Source: Agrocybe praecox
Lineage: Eukaryota > Basidiomycota > Agaricomycetes > Agaricales > Agrocybaceae
Direction: 5' to 3'
Assembly (NCBI GenBank): GCA_964017145.1
Contig: OZ024843.1
Coordinates: 1,603,001-1,667,000 of the forward strand
DNA: 64,000 nt
The first letter of the stretch is position 1. Each line of letters starts with the position of its first letter. Below are positions 21,599 to 33,111 of this stretch, one piece after another. The translations under genes were made by a program, and so were the position numbers. The notes under the pieces were generated by a model. That model saw only the letters and a program-made list of their open reading frames with translations. It was not told where the DNA came from and did no database searches.

Positions 21599-23064
21599 AT
21601 GTCTTTATCCGCTGATGCTGTATCAGGAGGCTCATTATTAAAGGGCTACCCAGAAGTCGACCAGCCGTCATGTCAGCTACTAGGTCGTACGGCGTTGGTC
21701 TGTGTCCATAAATATCTGCTTTCTATGGTGACTAGCTAATTTTTGTCATGGTCGCAGATCGTCCAAGGGCTTATGGGCATTTTTGTGATCCTATCTCTAT
21801 TATTCAAGAGACATAGAGAGACACCGAAGCGGCCCTGGAGAATATGGTATGTTTTATCAGATTCACCCACATTTCTAGCTCACCCAACCCCAGGCTTTTT
21901 GATGTGTCCAAGCAAGTTGTTGGGCAACTGTTTGTCCACAGCTTCAATGTACTCGTCTCTGACTTCACTTCACATGAAGCATCGTCAAACGCCTGTGTAT
22001 CTTATTTTCTTCATATCTTAATTGATACCACTTTCGGTGAGCATTCCCACTCATGTGCAGTCACTGTATTAGTTCTCACTCTTCAATGTAGGAGTCTTCA
22101 TGATTTATGTTACCCTCCATGCCCTTACTCACCTTTTCGCCGAGAAATTTAACATGAAAGGTTTTGAATCTGGAGTCTACGGCAATCCACCTTCTTTCAA
22201 GTATTGGGCACGTCAGGCTGCTTTATATGTACTCTCTCTCACCACGATGAAAGCAATTGTCGTCACCTTCCTCTACCTCTTTCCTCGAGTATACCTGGCG
22301 GGTGAGTGGCTATTGAGTTGGACATGGACGGGTGACGGAGATGGGCTGCAAGTCGTATTGTAAGTCTTCTGTGGAATTGTAGATGCCAGCATCCTTAACA
22401 TAAATGATTTAGTGTCATGGGAATATTCCCTATCGTCATGAATGTTCTGCAATTTTGGCTCATAGACACGATAGTCAAAGCTGCAGTACCTCAGAAGGAC
22501 CCCTTAGACATCGAACAGGGCAATTACCAGGACAGGGAGCCTCTTTTTCAAGCGCCGGACGATGACGACGATCATCCAGATACAGCACCAAGCCCATTCC
22601 ATTACCGTCGTTCTCTCTCATCGTTAGATTCGAGAGGGCTTGGCTCACACGACAATCTTTCATTAAACAATCCGACGTCGTCCTTAGACGAACACAAATC
22701 CACCGCAAGCTCTTCGAAGAAGGTTAAAGTCGCAGTTGAAGCTGTCCATGAGTATCCTCCTAGTTTGTCGAGCAGCTTCTCATCCACCCTGTCATCCACT
22801 GCGGGTACTAAGTCACCGAGAGAAGCCAAAAATTTGTTGAAGAAAACCAAACGTCGTGACCCTCCCACACCGATACGACAACGGTCGCCAAGTCCTTCAT
22901 TACCTTCCGCAACCACAAATCCTACAGGAGCCGCAGACGGCTTCATGCAAAGACATACTGATTGGGACGGTGTGTGGGACGATACAAGTGACTGGCCAGA
23001 TCACAAAGATCAGGATACAATAAATGCGATTTCGGACGCATCGAAAAGTTTGCAACCATCGTAA
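21599..23064 (+). CDS. STIMATE (TMEM110/YPL162C) family multi-pass membrane protein
   Basis: Exons 21599-21697, 21758-21846, 21894-22036, 22092-22359 and 22413-23064; 416 residues. Conserved blocks are CQLLGRTALIVQGLMG, RPWRIWLFDVSKQVVGQ, the ACVSYFLHILIDTTFGVF helix, GFESGVYGNPPSFKYWARQA, and LSWTWTGDGDGLQVVFVMGI with LQFWLIDTIVKA. Five to six hydrophobic segments fill the first ~240 residues; the remaining ~175 are hydrophilic, with Ser-rich and Lys-rich tracts. In animals STIMATE is an ER protein regulating store-operated calcium entry at ER-plasma-membrane junctions; the yeast homologue is vacuolar and uncharacterised. Fungi lack STIM/Orai, so the role here is unknown. It shares a promoter with SEC18. 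Confidence 0.85.
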
Positions 23065-23374
23065 CCTCAGATTCAGAAGGACGAGCACTCTTGAACTTGT
23101 TAACGCGTTTCTTTCTTTCTTTATGGGTTTCTATATTAGCATTTAAGCACCTTAATGATTACTATTTATTATGCTGATCACTGTATGTACGCATACCATA
23201 CATATAATCCATTGTCATGACGCACTGCACGCATATACACTATTTTTGATCTGATCGGAAAGCAATTTGAATGCCTTGCACACGTGGTCCCCAATTCATT
23301 AATTGTGACTGTAGTATATTTTTTGGTTCTGAATTTCTGTAACGATTTCACTTTGTTCTGTGGTTATTACTACC
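23065..23374. other. Intergenic, STIMATE-like 3' side and DUF2009 gene promoter
   Basis: 310 bp between two plus-strand genes. It is AT-rich. A CACGTG hexamer occurs near 23280, about 95 bp upstream of the next start codon, a possible bHLH-type site. No ORF was recognised. Confidence 0.4.
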
Positions 23375-25579
23375 ATGTCGGAACTGCCTTCGTCGCCACC
23401 TGGTCTAGATCAGGAGCCTACAACCGTTGTTGCATCACCTGCGCCTCCGACTTCCGGAGCCTTTTCACTAGAGAATATTCTGGGAGAGAACCCCGATGCA
23501 GTAGAGCATCCAGGGGTACTCGAGCATCAGGAATCAGCAACCGGATGGGATCAAGAGGAAGCTGAAAACCCTGTCTTAGAAGGTTACTGTATAGAATGTG
23601 AAGGTATGGGATCAGCCTTCAGTCTGGAAGCTCGACAAGTTTATTCTAATGGTTATATAGATCAACCTGCTGAAGTGCTTTGCGAAGCCTGTGGTGACCC
23701 ATACTGTGAAGTGTGCTTCGCCGCCCAGCACAGAAAGGGCTCAAGAAAGCAACATACTTTCAAACCATTATCTAACAAGAAACCAAAGAAGGATCAACAG
23801 AATGGGGTTTCTGCAGCATCTTCCAAAGACGAGGACGAAGCAGTGCGTTTGATTTTGAGGATGTCACCACGCGTTGTACTCATGGCAAAGATAGATGGAA
23901 GTTGACGATGCCGAGGACGAACAAGAGGACGAAGATTGGGAACGTGTTCCTGGTGCATTCATTGAGGTTGCAGGAGCACAGCCCGCAGTTGGGACCTGCG
24001 TTGGCGAATGGTTTGTCGATCGAGCGAAATTCATCCCATTACGATTGACACTGCCCGAGCGTAAATTCCTTCGTCTTTTGGAAGCTGCATTGTCCGTTTC
24101 CGAGTATACAGACAAAATCGACACCCTGGGCTTTGGTCTATCAAAAGCAAAGCGCATCGTACACCAAATTCGCGAGCTTTGTGCTATCATGTCTGGTCTA
24201 ATGATCTCGGCAGATTATAAGAGGGGACAAGAACTGTTCACCGACCGTGATTTCCAGGCCAATGCTGATTTTTATCAAACGGTTTTCGAGCTTGGCCGAA
24301 GACACAAAATCATGAACCCAGACAAGATGCGAACAACCTATGGAAAATTGATATACTTGCTTCAGGTACTTTATTGCGATTTATTTATTCGGGGATTAGT
24401 GTTTGACGTCATTATAGGACAGTCAAATGCCAGAAGTCAAGGACTTGCTCAATTTTTCATGTGTATCCCCAATCAAAACCGTACACTCCATTTTGGAGGA
24501 GCACGATGCCATTGATCTGCTTCGGGACGACTTGATCACGGTCGCTACCAAGGAGATCTACTCCGAAGGTCGCTCAAGAAGGGACGTACAGAAGGATATC
24601 AAAAGCAAAGAGAGGGCAATTGAAACACTCTCATCGCGCTACGCCATCAATGGCCTCTCTCAAGAAAAAGTTAGGCAATGTCTCTATTCCATTGGAGACA
24701 ATCACGCGTTCCTTCGAGCAAATCGTGACCCATGTGAACGGATGATTAACTATCTAAAACAATTTTTCCACCCTACACAAGCTAAGGACTCCCACTCAAG
24801 CCTTGCAATTCGAAGTGGCAAAGGTGGTGCGCGCTTATCGCACGATCACAGTAAACAATATGCATACGTTCTGCAAAGCTTAACCCTTTGGCGAGAAATC
24901 CTCCATGGTAATTTCTTTATATTTCATGGGACAGAAAAACAAGTCGCTGAGGCTTCAACCCTTTCTAGATATGTTCCACTTATGGTCGTTAGCTGAACAG
25001 GACCTACTGTCAGAAAACGTCCCTTATCGTCTACGAGACACTGGTCAGGGCCTCAACCGTGTTCAAGCAGCGCCGAAGACTTCCCGAATGATGCATAATA
25101 TTTTACACAAAGCTCAGAAGAGCGTTGGGACATGGATTGGCTCAAGTGTCATCCACATGGGAGACCACAACGTGCCTAACGCACTGTTATTCATCGACAA
25201 ATATACTCAGATTTACAGAATTCTGTTGCCTATCTGCAACACGCTTGCACAAATCCCATCCCTGGCCGAAAAGCCAGCCATCCGTTCCTACATTGACGAC
25301 GAATTCGGCTCTGTCGAAAATTGTATGCGGGAAATATCAGGAGATTTCTTTAGACACGGTTTCGATGGTTCTGGAGCAGACAACTTCTTCGATGCTGGTA
25401 GTTGTATAGATGGACGACTTACCAGTGCTTGGAATTGGTGCTCGTCTCTAGAGAAGAAGAGATTTTTCCCAATCTTCTTACTGTCTGGTGAGTCTGGATA
25501 AATTTCAGTTTTGGTATGTTTAAGATTCGAATTCTGACCAAAACCTCAAGGTTTCATTGGGTTTGACGGGGAATGGTAG
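23375..25579 (+). CDS. DUF2009 (UPF0652) protein with B-box-like zinc finger
   Basis: Exons 23375-23842, 23895-24365, 24418-24907, 24969-25487 and 25551-25579; 658 residues. The N-terminus is acidic and Pro-rich. Residues ~75-125 form a B-box-like zinc finger: CIECEG, then CEACGDPYCEVCF and AQHRKGSRKQH. The large C-terminal part matches the eukaryote-wide DUF2009 family (for example FIPLRLTLPERKFLRLLEA, RVHQIRELCAIMSG-like and HMGDHNVPNALLFIDKY segments). The molecular function is not established. The last exon is short (29 nt) and ends in GFIGFDGEW; it is supported by phase and a good acceptor. The start is the first ATG in frame after non-coding leader. Confidence 0.85.
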
Positions 25580-25738
25580 ATGGCGTTAGACATATTGCGA
25601 TCCGACCGTAGAGCAGGTCCGATCTATATCATTGGACTGTTTAATAAAACAGGATTGTTTTCGGCGTCTCTGTCTCAATTCATAAATCATTTCACGTAGA
25701 TATAGGTTTGAGGCAAAAAATGGTTATACATTGACAAA

Positions 25739-27290
25739 TCAAACAACGTGGCCAGCTTGTTTTTTTGCGTTAGTAACAACATCCAGAATACCGACTAAAC
25801 CTGCTTTCCATGCCACGAGTCTCTTCTCCAAAGCTTGCCATTGCTCACGTTCGAACGTACGTGAAGTAGCGCGGGAGATATGTAAGCTTTGTGTAGTCTG
25901 CGAAAGTTTTCCCCATACGAGACCGGCACGAATAACTGGAAGTAAAATTTAGTTGGGGTGTGGGAATAATTTTTGCAAGGATATGTGACGTACCATCGAT
26001 GACCCATTTTTCAACCTCAGAAGAATCCACTTGAAGCGCCTCAGCTATTCTTGAGTATGACAAGTTCTGTCCGACAAGTTCGAAGGCTAACGAGGCAAGG
26101 GTAAGGAGGCGGATTTTGCGCTCAAGTTCTGCCACTGGGATCGCTGCAAAGATGTTTGGTATATATTTATATGTACGAGGCAGGTAGTATTTCTTACCGT
26201 ATTTCTCCAGGGTTTGAGCATATTTTGATAGCCACTCCTTGAATTCAGCTAAACCGTCGTTGAGGAATATCTGGAGGAGGGAAAAAAGTTCGTGGTTCTT
26301 GACATTCAATACTGCGTCCAGTTTGAACAGAGGGTCAAAATCGAAGATGGTAGGAAGTCTCAGGGCAGTGGCGATAACTTCCAACGCAATGGCTTGAGCT
26401 GCCTCGGAAGAGGGAGCAAGGCTACGAACATAAAGGAGAGAATATTCGTATGCAACCGCCCTATAAACAAGATGTTGGATCAGTACATAATTATTTTCGA
26501 TCCAGAAAAGATGTCGTACGGTTGCTCTGCTTGAGTGTATCCATCGACAATAGATTTCAAGAATGCCGATTTTTCCTCTGCAGTGATCTCCCATTCTGAC
26601 AACCATTTTTCAACATCGGGTTTCGTAAGTTCGAGGACGTTCAGATCATCCTTGGAAATTGCAGTCTGGAGAAGAGTTTGGTAGACAGTGAGACGTAATG
26701 GCGAGTTCTTTGGGATAGTGTTGAAGAGATTGGATATCCTAAGGTAAATTTCAGTCACAGACATGACGGTAAAAAAGAACCATCCATACACGCGGTACTT
26801 GACCGACAAGCGTTCAGAGGGAGATGAAGATATGGTCTTGAGGAGATAAGCAATGTATTGCTTAGCCTCTGGTGATTGAGACGAGTGAAGGGCGAAAATA
26901 TGGGCGAAAATGAGGTTGAAAAATCCCTCGACCTCTGATGGATGATATGAATATAATGATCTAGATTCGAGAGCAGATGAACATTACCTTTGTCTGACCC
27001 ATCGCCTAGTCCCTTCACCTCCAGCAACAATTTTGATATAATGAGCTTCCTCCTGGCCTCATCCTCTTCGATAGGCTTCCTGCCTTCTCCCGACTTGAGA
27101 GCATTTTGGAATGGGGCAACGAATGCAGCGCGCTCTTCGTCGGATCTATTTCTAGCGATATACGAGAGCAATTCGAGGATCTAACTCAGAATAAATCAAC
27201 AAATTTTAGTGAACGTTCATGGGTTTTGGGTACCTGCTCCTCAAATGTTCCCTCAGCGAATATCGACACCGAGTCTGTAGCGTTTGCCAT
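25739..27290 (-). CDS. Translation initiation factor eIF3 subunit M
   Basis: Exons 27234-27290, 26988-27180, 26790-26934, 26520-26738, 26198-26460, 25994-26143 and 25739-25935; 407 residues. It opens with ADSVSIFAEGTFEEQ-like sequence (here DSVSIFAEGTFEEQI). It has the helical repeats LSVKYRVISNLFN and AYEYSLLYVRSL, and the PCI winged-helix region RKIRLLTLASLAFE, SRIAEALQVDSSEVEKWVID and GLVWGKLSQTTQSLHISRAT. These are diagnostic of eIF3m, the PCI subunit that stabilises the eIF3 octamer on the 40S subunit. All seven exons join in phase with 51-59-nt introns. The stop is 159 bp from the convergent DUF2009 stop. Confidence 0.94.
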
Positions 27291-28674
27291 TTTGTTCTTG
27301 TAGACCACTTGAGCGCACATCCAAAAATTTGTGACAGCCCAATGCCTTTGCACAACTGGAACAAATACACATAACAAGAGTGACTTCAAAGTAAACTCAT
27401 GTCTTCGACTCTCCGTCACGATATCCGAGATAAAGCTTCTCTATGCAAGATCGGAAAAAAAAATGCAAGCGACGAAACAACCTTCATGCCCAAATAGTGT
27501 ATCTTCGATAGGCGGGGAACTGTGGGATGCCGCCCTTAATTCAAGATTTTAGAGCATTCGTCCACCCAACATTACTTTATGTCTTGTCCATGTCACTGGT
27601 CAGCCAGCCAAACCATTACGACAACTTCTAGCCAATGGTCGAATTAAATAATGCGGACATCTCACTTGCTTTGTACCAGTAACAATGTGTCAAGTCATTC
27701 AACAGCCCTCACACTTTATTTTCTCAAGCTTTTGTCGACGTTAACAACCCGGACCATCCTCCTTTACATAACAAACGTTGACCAAGGATCAAGGATCAGT
27801 TCCACTCGGTGCTTCTTGAAAGTGAATAAGTCTGCGGAATTATGGTACTCGAGTCTCGCGGGTCATCGCGCCATCTCGCTAAGCAAAGCGGATATTGAAT
27901 GGCCAATTGTGCTTCAAAGAGCAATTATAGGGAGGTTCGGTCGCATGGTACGTTCAGGTACACTCCCTGATGAATGGTTCATCGTAATAAAAGGAATCCA
28001 CATGCTACATAGATAGCTACGAGTTTAGGCAGAATACGACATAGGGATGACCCCAGAATTGCCGTAATGATGCAAAGTCCTGTAGAAGCTCGTCCCATAA
28101 CGACATGAAAACACAGGAATGGGGAAATTGATTCCCCCGGCCTGTTCTGTTATACGACGGACGCAGGGAGACGCAGGGCGAACATCTGCGAACATATCCT
28201 TAAGCATTCCTCGTCCACTAGTTGCTTCTTGGGCGGCAATCATTCGGACTGAAGCCCGCCATATTACACACTGTAACCTATCAGGCTCTTAATATGCTGA
28301 AACACCAGTCTAGTGTTTTTCCAGCCACCCTGCATCTCCGAAGGAGCGGGAAAATGTCTTACAAAAATCATACAGGCGAGTCGATGTCGTCCATGCATTC
28401 ACGCAAGCCACACAAGCGCAAGCCAACGAGTCAGGTCACTCAGAAGTGGACGCTTGCCAAGGGATTCGCGCTAAAAATAGGATATAGATCGTGAGATTGC
28501 ACTAGAAAGTCATATGGTGCATATTATGATTTCGTTTACAGTATCAATTATTTGCATGGACGGCAATAAGGCTGAAGTAGTAATTCCGACGTGAGATCAC
28601 ACCTGACTGTACGGGCCTAAGCAGTATAAAGTCCAACCGCGTCGTAATTCGTTGCGCTTATCCAACTGCCCACC
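27291..28674. other. 1.4-kb gene-poor stretch between eIF3m and first sedolisin
   Basis: It should contain the eIF3m promoter at the left and the sedolisin promoter at the right (TATA-like box at 28625). A 121-codon open frame at 27651-28016 (+) and a 90-codon one at 28222-28494 (+) exist, but neither shows conserved motifs or coding-like composition. I do not call a gene here. Confidence 0.4.
28625..28631 (+). promoter_or_regulatory. TATA-like box of first sedolisin
   Basis: TATAAAG, 44-50 bp before the start codon at 28675. That implies a very short leader. The paralogue at 33112 has a similar box, which supports function. Confidence 0.55.
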
Positions 28675-31258
28675 ATGCGCGTTTTCGTTGGCTTAGTCGC
28701 GTTGGCTACATTCGTCGCTGCTGTTCCCTCTCCCTTCAAGACCAAGGAAGAAATCTATGCTCCAAGAGGATGGGTTCAGCGTAGCAGACCCGCGCCAAAC
28801 CATAACATCGAACTTCGCATTGGTCTCCCTCAACCCAATTTCGATGTTTTGGAGAAGCACCTCTATGAGGTCAGCGACCCTGAACATGAACGTTATGGAC
28901 ATCACCTGTCCAAGGAAGAAGTAGAAGCTCTTGTTGCTCCTCATCAAGAGAGCGTGGATGTCGTCAATGAATGGCTCGCTGGGTTTGGCATTACCGAAGA
29001 TGATCTCGTTCGCTCTCCTGCTAAGGATTGGATCACTATCACCGTTCCAGTGAGCGTGGTGGAGAGTATGCTCGACACAGTCAGTATTTCGTTTCCAATC
29101 GACGCGTCGTTTCCTCATGTTTCGCGTCTAGAAATACCACGTTTGGGAACACACCAGCAGTGGAGATAGCCTGGTCCGAACGACTAGTTACCGTTTACCA
29201 AGCAACCTTCACGACCACATTGAGGTCATCCAACCTACGACCATGTTTGGCAGGTTCAAAGGCTATAAATCGACCATTTACAACATTGAAGAGGTTCCCG
29301 AGGTTAAACTCCAGGCTGCGTCGAAGGCGTTACCGATCAACACTCTATCTGGAGTGACTGTTGACCCTAGCTGTAACCAAACCATCACTATTTCTTGCCT
29401 CAAGCAGCTTTACAATGCTGTTGGTTACGAAGCCTCTTCTAATCCCCTGAATTCTGTTGGCATTACCGGATATTTGGTCAGTCAAGTCAGGTATTAATGT
29501 TTCGATGAGGATCTAAAGATATTTTCCAAATTATACAGGAACAATTTGCCAACCTCCAGGACTTGCAGTCGTTCTATGCTGATCAGCGACCGGATGCCTT
29601 GAACTCGACTTTTAAATTTGTCTCCGTCAAAGGTTTGTTTTCTCTGTCAAAGCTCTGATTGACGTTTAACACTATCCTTCAGACGGTCTTAACAACCAGA
29701 CCTTATCAGAAGCCGGTGCTGAGGCTAATCTTGATGTTCAATTTGCTTTCGGAATCTCACATCCCGTCCCTGTACGATTATAATCATTCTATCCAATTCA
29801 CCCTGACTGTGCTGACAATATCTCTGTTTTGGTCAGGCTACTTTCTTCTCGACTGCTGGTCGCCCCCCTTTCAAACCCGATAGCATTGTCACCACCAACA
29901 CCAATGAGTGAGCTCAAAATATATGTGATTTCAATACGGCATAGACTCAAAAATGTATTTAGGCCCTATGCTGACTGGGTCGACTTTGTTTTGAGCCAGA
30001 AGGAGGTTCCTCATGCCATTTCAACCAGTTATGGTGACGATGAACAATCTGGTTGGTGGTCTTGTCTTCGTAACATTAGTGTAACAGTATGCCTAACAAT
30101 GTTTTTTTCAGTGCCTGAATCTTACGCTCGACGAGTTTGCGCCAGCTTTGCCCAATTGGGTGTCCGTGGTGTTTCCTTGATTTTCTCTTCTGGTGATAGT
30201 GGTGTTGGAGACGGCAATTCAGACCCTGCTACTCAAGAATGCTTTACTAATGACGGAAAGAACACCACCAAGTTCATTCCCGCCTTTCCCGCTTCGTGAG
30301 TGATTGAATGTATACCATTAATGAGGTGATGGGCTAATTTCATTTCAGTTGCCCATTGTAAGTAACAATGGAGTATTTCCCGCTTATACATATTCACGCT
30401 ATCGCATTAGCGTCACCGCCGTTGGAGGAACCACCCACATCCCCGAAGTCGCTGTGTCCCGCGGTCATTTCTTCTCTGGAGGAGGCTTCAGCAATTATGT
30501 TGGTTTCATGTTCTCGACTATCTCGTCACCACCTGACATTCTCTTTAAAAGTTCTCCCGCCCAAGTTATCAAGACAATGCGGTCAATGGTTTCTTGAAGA
30601 CATTGCCCAAAGGAACATACAAGGGTCTCTTCAATCCGTGAGTCAATGCAACCCTCTAGGATCTCATGTCAACTTACATTGTTTTTTGTTAGTGCTGGTC
30701 GCGTGCGTCCCCACCATACAATCCAGACAAATGAAATAAAGTGCTAATTGACTATTATATTATAGGCATACCCTGATGTGTCTGCTCAAGCCGATCGTTA
30801 TCGCATTTTCCTCTCTGGTAATCCCATCCTGATCGGCGGAACATCAGCATCTTCTCCTGCCTTCACTGGATTTGTGGCCTTGCTTAACGACGCTCGATTG
30901 AAGGCACACCAGTCACCTCTCGGTTTCCTCAACCCCCTGTTATACTCTCAAGGTGCATCCACCTTCAATGATGTCACTAGCGGAAACAACGCTGGTTGCG
31001 GAACAACTGGTTTCAATGTGAGTTGCGCCTTCTGGATTGAACTTGTGGTCGACGCCACAGTATTCCAAAATTGGAAGCATTTACTAAATTTGTCGTTTAT
31101 TTCTTCTTCTAGGCCACCAAAGGTTGGGACCCTGGTAAGTGATGGCCGCATTTGATTTGATCGCTTCAGTGTCTTACTCGATGACTCTTCTAGTCACTGG
31201 TCTCGGAACACCCAACTTCTTCAAACTCAAGGACGTCGTCGTTGGCAGACACTACTAA
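28675..31258 (+). CDS. Secreted sedolisin (tripeptidyl-peptidase-like, MEROPS S53), copy A
   Basis: Exons 28675-29079, 29132-29476, 29539-29632, 29683-29771, 29837-29907, 29963-30051, 30112-30295, 30349-30357, 30411-30498, 30552-30637, 30693-30702, 30766-31017, 31113-31134 and 31194-31258; 602 residues. It has a signal peptide ([18 protein letters not shown]), a Pro-kumamolisin activation domain ([20 protein letters not shown]) and an S53 catalytic domain. The expected residues are present: E295 and D299 (EANLD), D393 (SSGD) and Ser517 (GGTSAS). The C-terminal calcium loop reads [13 protein letters not shown]. Such acid endo/exopeptidases digest extracellular protein. Two micro-exons of 9 and 10 nt are required to maintain SCPFVTAVGGT and the PAGR junction. 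Intact by this model. It lacks an intron that copy B has, and has one that B lacks. Confidence 0.92.
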
Positions 31259-31651
31259 TCATTCGGTAGCACTACCGATTACGATTTACTCCATGACATG
31301 TAGTAGGTGATAGTAGATTGACGGTGCCAGTACAGATACACCCAAAAACGAATCTAATTTTATTTGCATCTGAACACGTCCTGGGCGTTTCATTTCTCCT
31401 TTCAGTGTGTAAGACATGAGACGAGTGGACACAAGAGTTTTACGACACGGCGCTAGTTGTCTACCACAAATTGTGTTCGCTTTTGCTTGGAAAGGAGGCT
31501 TTGGAACGTATAAAAGTTGCACTTCTGTAGCGATATCTTCCTCCAAACTTACATTACCTTGGTTCATCATCTATCACACCTTGAAATCTTCCGGGAAGAA
31601 AATATTTGTTACTTCAGACACAACTACTACTGTCAGCGTCACAAAACCATC
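31259..31651. other. Intergenic, sedolisin A 3' side and cyclin promoter
   Basis: 393 bp between plus-strand genes. It contains a TATAAAAG match at 31509-31516, 136-143 bp before the cyclin start. No coding signal. Confidence 0.45.
31509..31516 (+). promoter_or_regulatory. TATA-like box upstream of cyclin gene
   Basis: TATAAAAG. The distance to the start codon at 31652 implies a leader of about 110 nt. Confidence 0.45.
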
Positions 31652-32499
31652 ATGGAATCCAGCCTGGTAAGCCACGATCGCAATAGTTCTCTAATTATAA
31701 CGGGTGCTCAAGTTAGCTCGCTTTAATTCAGGTCTATGAATATTCTTTTATTACGGACGACGGGCTCGATCACCAACTTTTCTCGGAGCTGTGCTCCAAC
31801 AGGCTCACCAAGAACCGCGCTTTGTTCGGCCGCCATCATACCAAAGAGTTTTGGACTCATGGTCTTCCACAATATATCTCGGAAATCATCAACCGCTCCC
31901 AGCTGAACATAACAATCGCCATAGTCGCACTCATTCTTGCCGAACGGTTCCAGGAAGCCTTCATACGCAAAGAGATATCTCGAGAACAAAAGATCGATGA
32001 CGCAGGTCGTCTGTGGCTCGTATCTTACATGGTAGCCGCCAAACTAGTTCACGACGAGCAACCACCTTTGATGTACTGGGAATTCGTTGCAGACGGATAC
32101 TATACTCGCAGCGATCTTGCTCGGCTAGAGAGCCAATTTTATAGCATCATAGACTGGGATATTTATGTCGACAAGGATGCATACGACGAGTGCTTTCTGG
32201 ACATGATGGACCGATACCTTGGGTGGTTTGATGCTGGCATCCTTCCCGCAGAACCCCTTCCAGTTCCGCCACCGCCTTCATACCAAAAACAATGGAACGT
32301 ACTCTTAAAACCACTCCTGCCGACTGTTTTATTTTTAGGGGAGGAGGATAGAGAGCTTATTCCTATCATAAACGAGGAGGAAGCGCTGTTTGCTAGGACC
32401 ATGACGCAACCGTCTCCGGCAACGAAGCGATCCGGGATGCCAGGAGGATATAAACTGCAGATATTCGGTCTTGCACTTCAGGTTCCCGGTCTGTCATAG
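31652..32499 (+). CDS. Small cyclin, N-terminal cyclin-box (Pcl/PHO80-like) protein
   Basis: Exons 31652-31666 and 31732-32499; 260 residues. The cyclin fold is visible as FWTHGLPQYISEIINRSQLN, then TIAIVALILAERFQ, then AGRLWLVSYMVAAKLVHDE, then YWEFVADGYYTRSDLARLES with DWDIYVDKDAYDEC. The R-L-W-L-V...A-A-K-L spacing is that of the helix-3 MRAIL/K-containing core of cyclin boxes. The C-terminal third is Pro-rich and unlike a second cyclin box, so the protein resembles short Pcl-type cyclins that partner Pho85-like kinases. Partner and process are inferred. The 15-nt first exon rests on a good donor (GTAAGC) and phase; the true start could differ. It sits between two sedolisin genes. Confidence 0.75.
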
Positions 32500-33111
32500 C
32501 TGTTATAGAACCAATAAAAGCACAATATTTGGAAGTGATGTCGCGATTGAGCTCATGTGAAAGTTCGTAACTGTCGTTGATTTTGCCGGTGCTAAGTAGC
32601 ATGTGCATTCCCGCAGACGCGATATATATTTCTGATACTTTAGGCGTATATGTCGAACTCGGTGGCAAGATAAATCCATAATGAAATATGCAGTATCATG
32701 GATGATGGCGGTGGCTGAGCTGCACCCGTGGGAGAACATGACTGAGAATTAAAAATAGTAAGATCTAATTTTATACAACACTTGCTCGCAGCGATCCGGC
32801 ACCCAGGTATGTACACTAAAAAAAGGGGTCCACGCTGTATAATTATTTTAGTCTCCTTCGAAATTCATCAGAAAATGGCTGTTTATCATGGCAGCGCACT
32901 ATCTTTGGGTTTTACACAACTGCGCCACGAAAATAGTATCCTCCACATTGCAAAGAAGTGCCATCGTGAGATGTGTAATGGTGCCGTCTACTCGGATGAA
33001 CTGCAGAGGCAACGAAATTACGCGAGCTGAAACGAAGGAGTATAAAAGGTACAAGGCTTGAGAAGAGATTCTTTATCCTCCGTCAATCTTTGGCTTGACT
33101 GGCGTATCGCG
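32500..33111. other. Intergenic, cyclin 3' side and sedolisin B promoter
   Basis: 612 bp. It contains a TATA-like box at 33041-33048 and otherwise no recognised gene on either strand. Confidence 0.45.
33041..33048 (+). promoter_or_regulatory. TATA-like box of second sedolisin
   Basis: TATAAAAG, 64-71 bp before the start codon at 33112. It supports this start over upstream non-ATG extension of the frame. Confidence 0.55.

Noticed and set aside
27651..28016. 121-codon frame in the gap before sedolisin A.
   Set aside because: No motifs, no splice support and ordinary length for chance in 1.4 kb.
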